From: an uncultured Porphyromonadaceae bacterium
Lineage (GTDB): Bacteria > Bacteroidota > Bacteroidia > Bacteroidales > Muribaculaceae
Direction of reading: 5' to 3'
DNA: 48,583 bases
Assembly (NCBI GenBank): GCA_947174995.1
Contig: CAMWLC010000018.1
Location: 1 to 48,583, forward strand
The notes under the pieces were generated by a model. The model had not been told where the DNA came from. It was given only the letters and a program-made list of their open reading frames with translations, and did not search any database. Made by a program: the position numbers and the translations under genes. Of this stretch, positions 8,199 through 15,916 are shown piece by piece; position 1 is the stretch's first letter; each line of letters opens with the position of its first letter.

Positions 8199-9338
8199 AT
8201 GAGATTTGGAGATGTAACAGGACACGAGGATGTGAAGCAGTCGTTGCGCGAGATGGTGGACAGCGACCGCATACCTCATGCGCTCCTCCTCTCCGGGCCT
8301 CAGGGACTCGGCAAGATGCTCCTGACCCGCGCCCTGCTCCAGTATATCTACTGCTCCGACCGCCGCGACGGGGAGCCCTGCGGACGCTGCCCGGCCTGCC
8401 TGCAGACCGCCGCCCTCAACAACCCCGACATACACTGGGTGTTCCCGGTGGTGAAAATCAAGGGGAAGCCCACCGTATCGACCGATTTCTACACGGAGTG
8501 GAAGATAATGCTCGAGAAACATCCCTACATGGAGCCGGAAAAGTGGCTCGACATCATAGAGGCGGGCAACACAAGACCGGTGATATACCTCGACGAGGCC
8601 AACGACATCATCCGCAACGCACCCCTCTCCTCCCTCTCCTACCGCTACAAGACATACGTCATCTGGCTCCCCGAGGCGATGAACCTCCAGGCCGCCAACA
8701 CCCTGCTCAAGCTCATCGAGGAGCCATATCCCGACACCCTCTTCATCCTGGTCAGCGACCATCCCGAGGATGTCCTCCCCACCATACTCTCGCGCACGCG
8801 CCGCCTCAACATGCGCCCCGTCCCCCCGGCGGCCATCGAGGAGTGGCTCCGCACCCGCGCCGGACTGACCCCCTCCGAAGCGGCCTCCTCGGCGGCGATG
8901 GCGGCCGGGAGCCCCGGCAAGGCGATAGAATTTGCCTCCAACACCGGAGAGCAGGAGGAGTTTGGCGACATCTACCGCCAGATGATGCGCCACGCCTGGA
9001 AGCGCGAGGTGGCATCCCTCAAGGAACTGAGCGAGGAAATAGCCTCGATGGGGCGCGAGAAAAACATGCGGTTTCTCGACTACTGCAGCCGCATGACCCG
9101 CGAGAACTTCCTCTGCAATTTCACCCTCCCTCCCCTTAACGCCCTCTCCGACGAGGAGTTGCGCTTCAGCACTCATTTCGCGCCATTCATCAACTACCGC
9201 AACGTCGAAAACCTCATCACTCAGACCGACCGCGCACGCCGCGACATCTCGCGCAATGCCAACGCCAAGATAGTGATGTTTGACTTCATGCTCTCCCTCT
9301 GCGCCATCATACGCGTGCAAAGCGGCATCAAGACCTGA
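8199..9338 (+). CDS. holB: DNA polymerase III subunit delta-prime
   Basis: This 379-residue AAA+ clamp-loader subunit acts with gamma/tau and delta to load the beta sliding clamp at the replication fork. After MRFGDVTGHEDVKQSL comes the P-loop GPQGLGKMLL (about residues 34-43). A zinc-binding cluster follows: Cys52, Cys61, Cys64 and Cys67 (CGRCPAC). The motif EAMNLQAANTLLKLIEEP is the classic delta-prime/gamma signature, and SRTRRLNMRPV corresponds to the sensor/SRC region. I chose the ATG at 8199 rather than an upstream TTG at 8190 because the family begins at this point and the TTG lies inside the promoter box. The gene diverges from the addB-like gene. Confidence 0.9.
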   Translation: MRFGDVTGHEDVKQSLREMVDSDRIPHALLLSGPQGLGKMLLTRALLQYIYCSDRRDGEPCGRCPACLQTAALNNPDIHWVFPVVKIKGKPTVSTDFYTEWKIMLEKHPYMEPEKWLDIIEAGNTRPVIYLDEANDIIRNAPLSSLSYRYKTYVIWLPEAMNLQAANTLLKLIEEPYPDTLFILVSDHPEDVLPTILSRTRRLNMRPVPPAAIEEWLRTRAGLTPSEAASSAAMAAGSPGKAIEFASNTGEQEEFGDIYRQMMRHAWKREVASLKELSEEIASMGREKNMRFLDYCSRMTRENFLCNFTLPPLNALSDEELRFSTHFAPFINYRNVENLITQTDRARRDISRNANAKIVMFDFMLSLCAIIRVQSGIKT

Positions 9339-9349
9339 CGAAAATCAAT

Positions 9350-9370
9350 AATTCACAATTCATAATTCAA
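9350..9370 (+). repeat. Three AATTCAN heptamers
   Basis: AATTCA occurs at 9350, 9357 and 9364, a perfect 7-nt period in the 38-nt spacer between holB and the nucleotidyltransferase gene. It ends 7 nt before the ATG at 9377. No hairpin is visible. It could be an AT-rich translation enhancer or a slippage product. Confidence 0.6.
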
Positions 9371-9376
9371 TCGACA

Positions 9377-10279
9377 ATGAAACCCACACTTTTCATACTC
9401 GCAGCCGGAATGGGCAGCCGCTACGGCGGCCTCAAGCAGCTCGACGGGCTGGGCCCCAACGGCGAGACCATCATGGACTATTCCGTGTATGACGCCCTGC
9501 GTGCAGGATTCGGCAAGATCGTTTTCGTGATACGCCACGATTTCGAGCAGGAGTTCCGCGAGAAAATCATCTCCCGCTATGAGGGACACGTGCCCGTGGA
9601 AGTAGTGTTTCAGGACCTGAGCGCCCTCCCCGAGGGATTCACGGCCCCGGCCGACCGCGCCAAACCCTGGGGCACGGGCCACGCCGTGCTCATGGGCAAG
9701 ACAGCCATCAGCGAGCCCTTCGGCGTGATCAACGCCGACGACTACTACGGCGCCGAGAGCTTCCGTCTCCTCGCCGATTTCCTCAAGGGCGTAGAGGGTG
9801 AGAAAAACCGCTACTGCATGATCGGCTTCAACATCTCCAACACGCTCAGCGAAAACGGAGGCGTGAGCCGCGGTCTCTGCGAGGTATCAGCCGAAGGCAA
9901 CCTCACGGGCGTGACCGAATGTCACGGCATACAGCGCAAGGAGGGCAAGCTCGTCCAGACCCTCGCCGACGGCTCCGAAGCACCCTTCCCCGAGGGAGCC
10001 AGCGTGTCGATGAACATGTGGGGCTTCACTCCCGACTATTTCGATTACTCGGAAAAGGCCTTCGTGGAGTTCCTCAAGGAGCACGGCGGAGAACTCAAGT
10101 CGGAGTTCTACATCCCCTCCGTGGTCAATGACCTCATCCAGGACGGCACGATAGAGCTCAAGGTGATCCAGACCCCCTCCCGCTGGTTTGGCGTAACTTA
10201 CGCGGCAGACCGCCAGGCCACCGTAGACCGTTTCGCTGCTCTCCATGCCGACGGCACATACCCCGCTAAACTCTTCTGA
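9377..10279 (+). CDS. Sugar-1-phosphate-type nucleotidyltransferase
   Basis: This 300-residue protein of the NTP-transferase fold starts MKPTLFILAAGMGSRYGG-LKQL, the nucleotide-binding signature (Gly11, Gly13, Arg15, Lys20). GTGHAVL and VINADDYYG follow, the latter holding the metal-binding Asp region. It would transfer a nucleotidyl group to a sugar phosphate to make an activated sugar; the exact sugar is not readable. It precedes galE by only 3 nt, so the two are co-transcribed and probably both serve nucleotide-sugar supply for surface polysaccharide. Confidence 0.8.
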   Translation: MKPTLFILAAGMGSRYGGLKQLDGLGPNGETIMDYSVYDALRAGFGKIVFVIRHDFEQEFREKIISRYEGHVPVEVVFQDLSALPEGFTAPADRAKPWGTGHAVLMGKTAISEPFGVINADDYYGAESFRLLADFLKGVEGEKNRYCMIGFNISNTLSENGGVSRGLCEVSAEGNLTGVTECHGIQRKEGKLVQTLADGSEAPFPEGASVSMNMWGFTPDYFDYSEKAFVEFLKEHGGELKSEFYIPSVVNDLIQDGTIELKVIQTPSRWFGVTYAADRQATVDRFAALHADGTYPAKLF

Positions 10280-10282
10280 ATC

Positions 10283-11308
10283 ATGGCAACGAAAATTCTT
10301 GTCACCGGTGGCACCGGTTACATCGGCTCCCACACCGTGGTGGAGCTCCAGGAGGCGGGTTTCGAGGTGGTCATCATCGACAATCTCTCCAATTCCAACA
10401 TAAAGGTGCTTGACGGCATACAGGCCATCACCGGCATACGTCCCGTCTTCGTGGAGGGTGACTGCACCGACATGACGATACTGCGCCGACTCTTCGCGGA
10501 TAACCCCGGAATAAAGGGCATCATCAATTTCGCCGCCTCCAAGGCCGTGGGCGAAAGCGTGCAGAAGCCCCTGCTCTATTACCGCAACAACCTCAACACG
10601 CTGATGAACCTCCTGGAGCTCATGCCCGAGTTCGGCGTGAAGGGTATCGTATTCTCCTCATCCTGCACTGTCTACGGCGAGCCTGACGTCAACCCCATAG
10701 ACGAGACGGCCCCCATCAAGCCTGCCACATCCCCCTACGGCAACACCAAGCAGATTTCCGAGGAAATAATCACCGACTACGTGCGCAGCGGAGCCCCCAT
10801 CAAGAGCATCATCCTGCGCTATTTCAATCCCATCGGTGCCCACCCCTCCGCCCTCATCGGCGAGCTTCCGCTCGGTGTGCCCCAGAATCTCGTGCCCTAT
10901 CTTACGCAGACAGCTGCCGGGATCCGCAAGGAGCTGACCGTGTTCGGCAACGACTACGACACCCCGGACGGCACCTGCATCCGCGACTTCATCGATGTAG
11001 TGGACCTCGCCAAGGCCCACGTGGTGGCCATGAAGCGTATGCTCGACGGGGCCGACACGGACGCCATCGAGATCTTCAACCTCGGCACGGGCACGGGTCT
11101 CTCGGTGCTCCGGCTCATAGAGTCGTTCGAGCGTGCTACGGGCGTGAAGGTGCCCCACCGCATCGGCGACCGTCGTGCCGGAGACATCGAGCAGATATGG
11201 GCCATCCCCGCCAAGGCCAACGAGGTGCTGGGCTGGAAGGCCGACACCCCAATTGACGTGACGATGGCCAACGCATGGCGCTGGCAGCAGTCCCTCCCGA
11301 AATCCTGA
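10283..11308 (+). CDS. galE: UDP-glucose 4-epimerase
   Basis: This 341-residue extended SDR enzyme interconverts UDP-glucose and UDP-galactose (Leloir pathway, supply for surface glycans). It has the NAD-binding TGGTGYIG (residues 8-15), FSSSCTVYG with the catalytic Ser/Thr, Tyr152 and Lys156 in YGNTK, and RYFNPIGAHPS. DGTCIRDFIDVVDLAKAH and the C-terminal RRAGDIEQIWA are typical of GalE. It lies 3 nt after the nucleotidyltransferase stop, so translational coupling is likely. Length is normal for the family. Confidence 0.92.
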   Translation: MATKILVTGGTGYIGSHTVVELQEAGFEVVIIDNLSNSNIKVLDGIQAITGIRPVFVEGDCTDMTILRRLFADNPGIKGIINFAASKAVGESVQKPLLYYRNNLNTLMNLLELMPEFGVKGIVFSSSCTVYGEPDVNPIDETAPIKPATSPYGNTKQISEEIITDYVRSGAPIKSIILRYFNPIGAHPSALIGELPLGVPQNLVPYLTQTAAGIRKELTVFGNDYDTPDGTCIRDFIDVVDLAKAHVVAMKRMLDGADTDAIEIFNLGTGTGLSVLRLIESFERATGVKVPHRIGDRRAGDIEQIWAIPAKANEVLGWKADTPIDVTMANAWRWQQSLPKS

Positions 11309-11350
11309 CATCCGATTTTTCCATATTCACACACTTTTTTTTCACAACTA

Positions 11351-13096
11351 ATGAGACATCCATTACCATTCTATGCAATCCCGGCGGCGGCGCTCCTGCT
11401 CCTCCCCGGCTGCCTTGACGACAAATACGATCTCTCTGACGTGGACACCACCACCGAGCTGAAAGTCTCGGATCTCGTTGTGCCCGTCAATCTCAACACC
11501 CTCACTCTGCACGAGGTAACGGATCTGAGCGACAACGAGTATATCACCACCGTGAAGGATGCGCAGGGGAAGGAATACTACGCCTTCAGCAGCTCCGAAT
11601 CATTCCGCTCCGGCGAAATCCAGATTCCCTCGTTCAAGATCACGCCTCCGCAATTCCCCGGCCTGACGCTCTACCTCAAGAAGGCCACGACGACTCAGTC
11701 CGTGCAACATCGAGCCGTCTCCCTGCAGCCGGCTTCCGCACTGGCTGACATCAAATTCACCGGTACGCTTCCGCAGGGTGTGTTGGAAATCGACCACCTG
11801 GGCATCAGCACGGCAACGCTCGGAATATATCTCGCACCCTACAACGAAAACATCAACTGCGGCAACCTCCAGCTCCAGTTCCCCGCCGGACTGGACGTGA
11901 TCGAGACCTCTGCCGGACAGTATAACAAGACCACAGGCGTGCTCGATCTCGGAGAGACGACCCTCAGCAGATATAGCTCCAACTACATCTACATCCGCTT
12001 CAACGGAATGGGCAAGGAGTGTCTGAAATCGGCCGAGGGCGCGGTGGAGTTCTTCGGCAAGGTCGGTATTCTCACCACCGGATCCCTCTCTTACGACGGC
12101 AACCCCGATTACTACGAGCCCCGTCTCGAAATCTCATTCAGCACCGAGACACTCTATCCGCAGAATATCACCGCGACCGTAGACTACGACATCAAGAACA
12201 TCATCTTCGATACCATCCATCTCGACGGTCTGCCCGACCTGCTCGCCAGCGAAAACACGAGCATCAACGCCGCCGCCCCGCAGATCTACATAGGTATCAA
12301 CAACAATGTCGGTGAGTTCTTCGGCGACACGTTCCTGGGCTACACCTCCACTTTCCGCCGCTCCGACGGCCAGACCATGCAGACCACCGGACGTACTTCC
12401 GAGAAAATCGAAGTCTCCAAGGAACTGCGCACCAACATCCTCCTCAAGGGTAATCCCGCCAGCGTACCCTCGCTCGAGCAGTATCTCAACCCCGCTCCGG
12501 ATCAGTATGATTTCCCGAGCCTCTCCAACGTGCTCTTCGCCGGAAACGGCAAGGGGGCGTGGGGTCTGCCCAAGACCATAGAAATCAGTGCCACTGACGT
12601 TAAAGTCAAGGGAACACGCGTGCGCGATCTTCCTCTGGGCATATATCAGCCCGGTTTCACCGGCACATACACCGTCTTCGTGCCCCTGGCCTTCGAGAAG
12701 GGCAGCGTGGTGCAGTACACCTCCACCGACGCCGGATGGGACTCCGAGGACCTTTCAGACCTGCGTGTCAACACGCTTCACGTGAGCGCCACGGTGTCTA
12801 CCGACATCCCCTTCAAGGTTGATTTCTCCATCACGCCGCTCGACAGTAATGGCCGGCCCATCCCCGTGGCGGAGTCAACCCACATCATTCTCCCCGCAAA
12901 TGCCAATCTCCAGGACATCAACCTCAATATCACCGCCCTCCCCGGCCAGCCCATCACTGACCTCGACGGCATCACATATTCGGCGACCGTGTCTGTGGAA
13001 GAGACAGGCAACAACGCCCCCATCACTCCCGAGATGGCTGTTTCACTCGAAAATGTCCGAATCACCGTTGACGGCGCATGGACACATAAGTTCTAA
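11351..13096 (+). CDS. Predicted surface lipoprotein of unknown function
   Basis: The 581-residue protein begins MRHPLPFYAIPAAALLLLPGC, a lipoprotein signal peptide with lipidation predicted at Cys21. Just after it comes LDDKYDLSDVDTT; the acidic start of the mature chain is compatible with export to the outer-membrane surface in Bacteroidetes. The rest is strand-rich with many Thr, Ser and Asn, and no motif I recognise. The next gene, 24 nt downstream, encodes a DUF5723 barrel protein. A shared operon and a joint role in the outer membrane are plausible, but no function can be assigned. Confidence 0.7.
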   Translation: MRHPLPFYAIPAAALLLLPGCLDDKYDLSDVDTTTELKVSDLVVPVNLNTLTLHEVTDLSDNEYITTVKDAQGKEYYAFSSSESFRSGEIQIPSFKITPPQFPGLTLYLKKATTTQSVQHRAVSLQPASALADIKFTGTLPQGVLEIDHLGISTATLGIYLAPYNENINCGNLQLQFPAGLDVIETSAGQYNKTTGVLDLGETTLSRYSSNYIYIRFNGMGKECLKSAEGAVEFFGKVGILTTGSLSYDGNPDYYEPRLEISFSTETLYPQNITATVDYDIKNIIFDTIHLDGLPDLLASENTSINAAAPQIYIGINNNVGEFFGDTFLGYTSTFRRSDGQTMQTTGRTSEKIEVSKELRTNILLKGNPASVPSLEQYLNPAPDQYDFPSLSNVLFAGNGKGAWGLPKTIEISATDVKVKGTRVRDLPLGIYQPGFTGTYTVFVPLAFEKGSVVQYTSTDAGWDSEDLSDLRVNTLHVSATVSTDIPFKVDFSITPLDSNGRPIPVAESTHIILPANANLQDINLNITALPGQPITDLDGITYSATVSVEETGNNAPITPEMAVSLENVRITVDGAWTHKF

Positions 13097-13120
13097 CCCC
13101 ACGTTCCATAACAACCGATC

Positions 13121-14488
13121 ATGAAATCAATGCTAAAACATACTCTGCTCGTGGCCGGAATGGCCGCGGCGGCTCTCCCCCTCAGCGCCCAGGAAAACTA
13201 TTCCGGATATTTCCTGGAGAACTATGTCTACCGCCATCAGCTCAACCCCGCTTTCACGGGTTGCGAACACGGGTTCGTCGGTATGCCCGGCATCGGAAAC
13301 CTCAACTTCGGGCTCCACGGAAATCTCGACCTCACGGACGTGCTCTACAATCTGGACGGACGCACGGTGCTCTTCACCAACCCCGGCATATCCTCCCAGG
13401 AGGCTCTCTCGAAGTTTGATCTGCAGAACAAGATCGAGTTCGGCACCCGTCTGCATGTGATCAATTTCGGATTCTCCGGCATAGGTGGCTTCAACACCGT
13501 GGGCATCAATGTGGTGGCCGCCGGCAACGTCTCCGTGCCCTACTCCCTCTTCGAGCTCGCCAAGGAGGGTGTGGCCAACCAGACCTACGAGCTCTCCGGT
13601 CTTCAGGCCAACGCGATGGCCTACGCCGAGGTATCCCTCAACCACTCCCATAACATCCGCGCCCTCCCCGGTCTGCGTATCGGCGCCACGGTGAAATTCC
13701 TCATCGGAGCCGGCAATCTCGAGGCCAAGGTAAATCAGCTGACGATGACCTTGGGTAAGGACAAATGGACCGCACAGTCCAACGCCGAGCTTTACGCCTC
13801 GGTGAAGAACATGAGCTTCAAGACCAAGTACAGCGATTTCTCCAAGCAGAAATATGTCAGCGGCATCGACATCGACAAGTTCGGCATCGATGGTTTCGGC
13901 GTGGGCTTCGACATAGGCGCCCAGTACCGCTGGAATGACTTCAACTTCTCGGCCGCCCTGCTCGACCTCGGATTCATCAACTATTCCGACACCCACTACG
14001 CCACCACGGGTGATCAGACTATCGACACCGACGCCTTCTACTTCACCGTGGGTGACAGCAAGGCTCCCCAGGGCTGGAGCGATATGCGCGAAAACCTCCT
14101 CAAGCTCGTGCAGCTCACCACCGACAACGAGAATCTCGGCAACCGCAACCGCAGCCTCACCTCGACGCTCAATGTCGGCGTGGACTACACGTTCCCGCTC
14201 TACCGCAAGCTGAACTTCGGCCTGTTGAGTTCCACCCGCTTCTGCGGAGACTTCACCCGCACGCAGATGCGCGTGAGCGCCAACGTGCATCCCGCGAAGG
14301 CCTTCTCGGCGAGTGTCAACGGAGTGTTTGACACATTCGGCGTCGGCTTCGGCTGGATGCTCAACCTCCACACCAAGGGCTTCAACCTCTTCCTCGGCAT
14401 GGACCAGACCTTCTCCAAGCTCGCCAAGCAGGGAGTGCCCCTCGGCTCCAACGCCCAGGTCAACTTCGGTATGAACTTCCCCTTCTGA
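13121..14488 (+). CDS. DUF5723-family outer-membrane beta-barrel protein
   Basis: The 455-residue protein starts with a signal peptide (MKSMLKHTLLVAGMAAAALPLSAQ). It has the DUF5723-type opening YFLENYVYRHQLNPAF, reminiscent of PorP/SprF proteins. Alternating hydrophobic strands run to a C-terminus ending QVNFGMNFPF, with the terminal aromatic residue that barrel assembly recognises. It is probably an outer-membrane protein made together with the preceding lipoprotein. A long open frame on the opposite strand is a by-product of codon bias. Confidence 0.75.
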   Translation: MKSMLKHTLLVAGMAAAALPLSAQENYSGYFLENYVYRHQLNPAFTGCEHGFVGMPGIGNLNFGLHGNLDLTDVLYNLDGRTVLFTNPGISSQEALSKFDLQNKIEFGTRLHVINFGFSGIGGFNTVGINVVAAGNVSVPYSLFELAKEGVANQTYELSGLQANAMAYAEVSLNHSHNIRALPGLRIGATVKFLIGAGNLEAKVNQLTMTLGKDKWTAQSNAELYASVKNMSFKTKYSDFSKQKYVSGIDIDKFGIDGFGVGFDIGAQYRWNDFNFSAALLDLGFINYSDTHYATTGDQTIDTDAFYFTVGDSKAPQGWSDMRENLLKLVQLTTDNENLGNRNRSLTSTLNVGVDYTFPLYRKLNFGLLSSTRFCGDFTRTQMRVSANVHPAKAFSASVNGVFDTFGVGFGWMLNLHTKGFNLFLGMDQTFSKLAKQGVPLGSNAQVNFGMNFPF

Positions 14489-14516
14489 TCATCCACTCGC
14501 AGAAATCACAACCCCA

Positions 14517-14565
14517 AAACGGGAGCTGCCCGGCACTGTTGCGCCGGGCAGCTCCCGTTTTATTT
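14517..14565 (+). terminator. Intrinsic terminator after DUF5723 gene
   Basis: The 18-bp perfect arms (14517-14534 and 14543-14560; core GGGAGCTGCCCGGC) enclose the 8-nt loop ACTGTTGC. The second arm ends in TTT and runs on into TATTT. This is one of the strongest stems in the window. Confidence 0.9.
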
Positions 14566-14598
14566 ACATAAAATATGTTAATCGGATGGCGCACATCA

Positions 14599-14621
14599 AG
14601 TCTGCACATGATGTGCAGACT
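14599..14621. promoter_or_regulatory. 23-bp perfect palindrome at the RND operon promoter
   Basis: The arms AGTCTGCACAT (14599-14609) and ATGTGCAGACT (14611-14621) are perfect inverted repeats around a single G. The palindrome covers the expected -33 position of the promoter at 14630-14637, so a dimeric regulator bound here would block or modulate RNA polymerase. Six T follow the second arm, so an alternative reading is a short hairpin terminator. I favour the operator because a much stronger terminator already lies just upstream. Confidence 0.6.
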
Positions 14622-14629
14622 TTTTTCAT

Positions 14630-14637
14630 TACCTTTG
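14630..14637 (+). promoter_or_regulatory. -7 box of the RND efflux operon
   Basis: TACCTTTG (14630-14637) matches TAnnTTTG. There is no clear TTG at -33, where the palindrome lies instead, suggesting activator- or repressor-dependent expression. The leader to the ATG at 14708 is about 65 nt. Confidence 0.6.
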
Positions 14638-14707
14638 CGGTGGAAAGGGGAAAAGAGCGTTTTTTAAACTACTTATACCTATATTTATTGCAAACCATCC
14701 GTATATC

Positions 14708-15904
14708 ATGAGACTACACCCGATATTTGCCGCGATTCTCGTCTCCGCCTGGGGACTCACCTCCTGCGGCGGCTCAGCCCACGACGGCCATGACCATGAC
14801 CACGAACAGCATGACCATGACCACGAAGATCATGACGAGCATGACCACGACCATGAAGCCCGGGGACATGACCATGACCACACCGGACACGCCGATGAGA
14901 TAAAGCTCTCCGAAGAGATGGCAGCCAAGTTCGGCGTGGAATGTGAGACCATCGCTCCGGCGCCGTTTCACGAAACCGTCACCGTGTCCGGACGCATACA
15001 GCCCGCAGCTTCCGGCCAAAGTGTCATTGCAGCTCCCCGCGCCGGAAAGGTGTCGCTCTTCTCCGGATTGACGCCCGGCATGAAGGTGACATCGGGACAG
15101 GCCGTGGCCACGGTCTCGCCCGAGGGACTGGCCGGCGGTGACAACCAGCGGGCGGCCATAGCCACACGCGACGCCGCTCGCGCCGAACTCAAGCGCATCG
15201 AGCCCCTCTACAAGGAGGGCATCGTCTCAGCCGCCGATTATAACGCGGCACGCCGCGCTCTCGCCGAGGCCGAGGCGGCCGCAGGCTCCGCTCCCGCCGG
15301 GCCGATGAGGGCCACTTCTCCTAAGGGGGGAGCGGTGACGCAGGTGCTCGTGCGCCAGGGGGAGTATGTGGAGTTGGGGCAGCCCATAGCGGTGGTTTCC
15401 TCCGACTCCCGCCTGACTCTCCGCGCCGATGTGCCGGAGCGTCACCATTCGATTCTTCCCACGGTGCATACAGCCAATTTCCGTCCCGACTATTCGGGCA
15501 ATGTCCTGAGTCTCGAGAAGCTAAACGGACACCTGTCAGGAGCACCGGGAGCCACACCCTCCGAAAACGGTTATATCCCGGTATACTTCACGTTTGACAA
15601 CGACGGCTCCGTAGTGCCCGGATCATTCGCGGAAGTCACTCTTATCGGAGCCTCGCGTGCCGAGGCCCTCAGCGTGCCCCGCTCAGCCATTGTGGAGATT
15701 CAAGGCAACAAATATGTGTATACCCGTATGCACGATGACGCCTACTCCAAGCATCTCGTCACCACGGGACGCTCCGACGGATACCGCGTGGAGATCCTCT
15801 CCGGACTCCAGCCGGGAGCAGAGGTTGTTACTCGCGGCGCCGGAGTGGTGCGTATGGCTGAAACATCCAATGTGGCCCCTCCGGGACACTCTCACAATCA
15901 TTGA
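14708..15904 (+). CDS. RND efflux periplasmic adaptor, His-rich lipoprotein (CusB/CzcB type)
   Basis: This 398-residue membrane-fusion protein links the inner-membrane pump to the outer-membrane channel. It has a lipoprotein signal with LTSC (Cys20). A His/Asp/Glu-rich segment (about residues 25-62) contains 15 histidines in 37 positions and probably binds metal ions. The core is typical: VTVSGRIQPAA, a barrel-sandwich half (VIAAPRAGKVSLF), a short helical hairpin (AELKRIEPLYKEGIVSAADY) and the second half (VLVRQGEYVELGQPIAVV). The His-rich tail and the HME-type pump 12 nt downstream point to export of a divalent or monovalent metal, with the ion unknown. It is the first gene of a three-gene operon. 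Confidence 0.85.
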   Translation: MRLHPIFAAILVSAWGLTSCGGSAHDGHDHDHEQHDHDHEDHDEHDHDHEARGHDHDHTGHADEIKLSEEMAAKFGVECETIAPAPFHETVTVSGRIQPAASGQSVIAAPRAGKVSLFSGLTPGMKVTSGQAVATVSPEGLAGGDNQRAAIATRDAARAELKRIEPLYKEGIVSAADYNAARRALAEAEAAAGSAPAGPMRATSPKGGAVTQVLVRQGEYVELGQPIAVVSSDSRLTLRADVPERHHSILPTVHTANFRPDYSGNVLSLEKLNGHLSGAPGATPSENGYIPVYFTFDNDGSVVPGSFAEVTLIGASRAEALSVPRSAIVEIQGNKYVYTRMHDDAYSKHLVTTGRSDGYRVEILSGLQPGAEVVTRGAGVVRMAETSNVAPPGHSHNH

Positions 15905-15916
15905 TTCAGAATCCCC

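Noticed and set aside
8196..9320. 374-codon open frame opposite holB
   Set aside because: holB has all family motifs. The antisense translation shows no domain.
13133..14371. 412-codon open frame on the minus strand
   Set aside because: It lies fully opposite the DUF5723 gene, which has a signal peptide and normal barrel ending. The antisense frame is open only because of codon bias in GC-rich DNA; its sequence is low-complexity Glu/Val/Gly.
14599..14626. Terminator reading of the palindrome
   Set aside because: Not excluded, but a far stronger terminator ends the upstream operon 35 nt earlier, and this palindrome sits exactly at -33 of a promoter, so an operator explains more.
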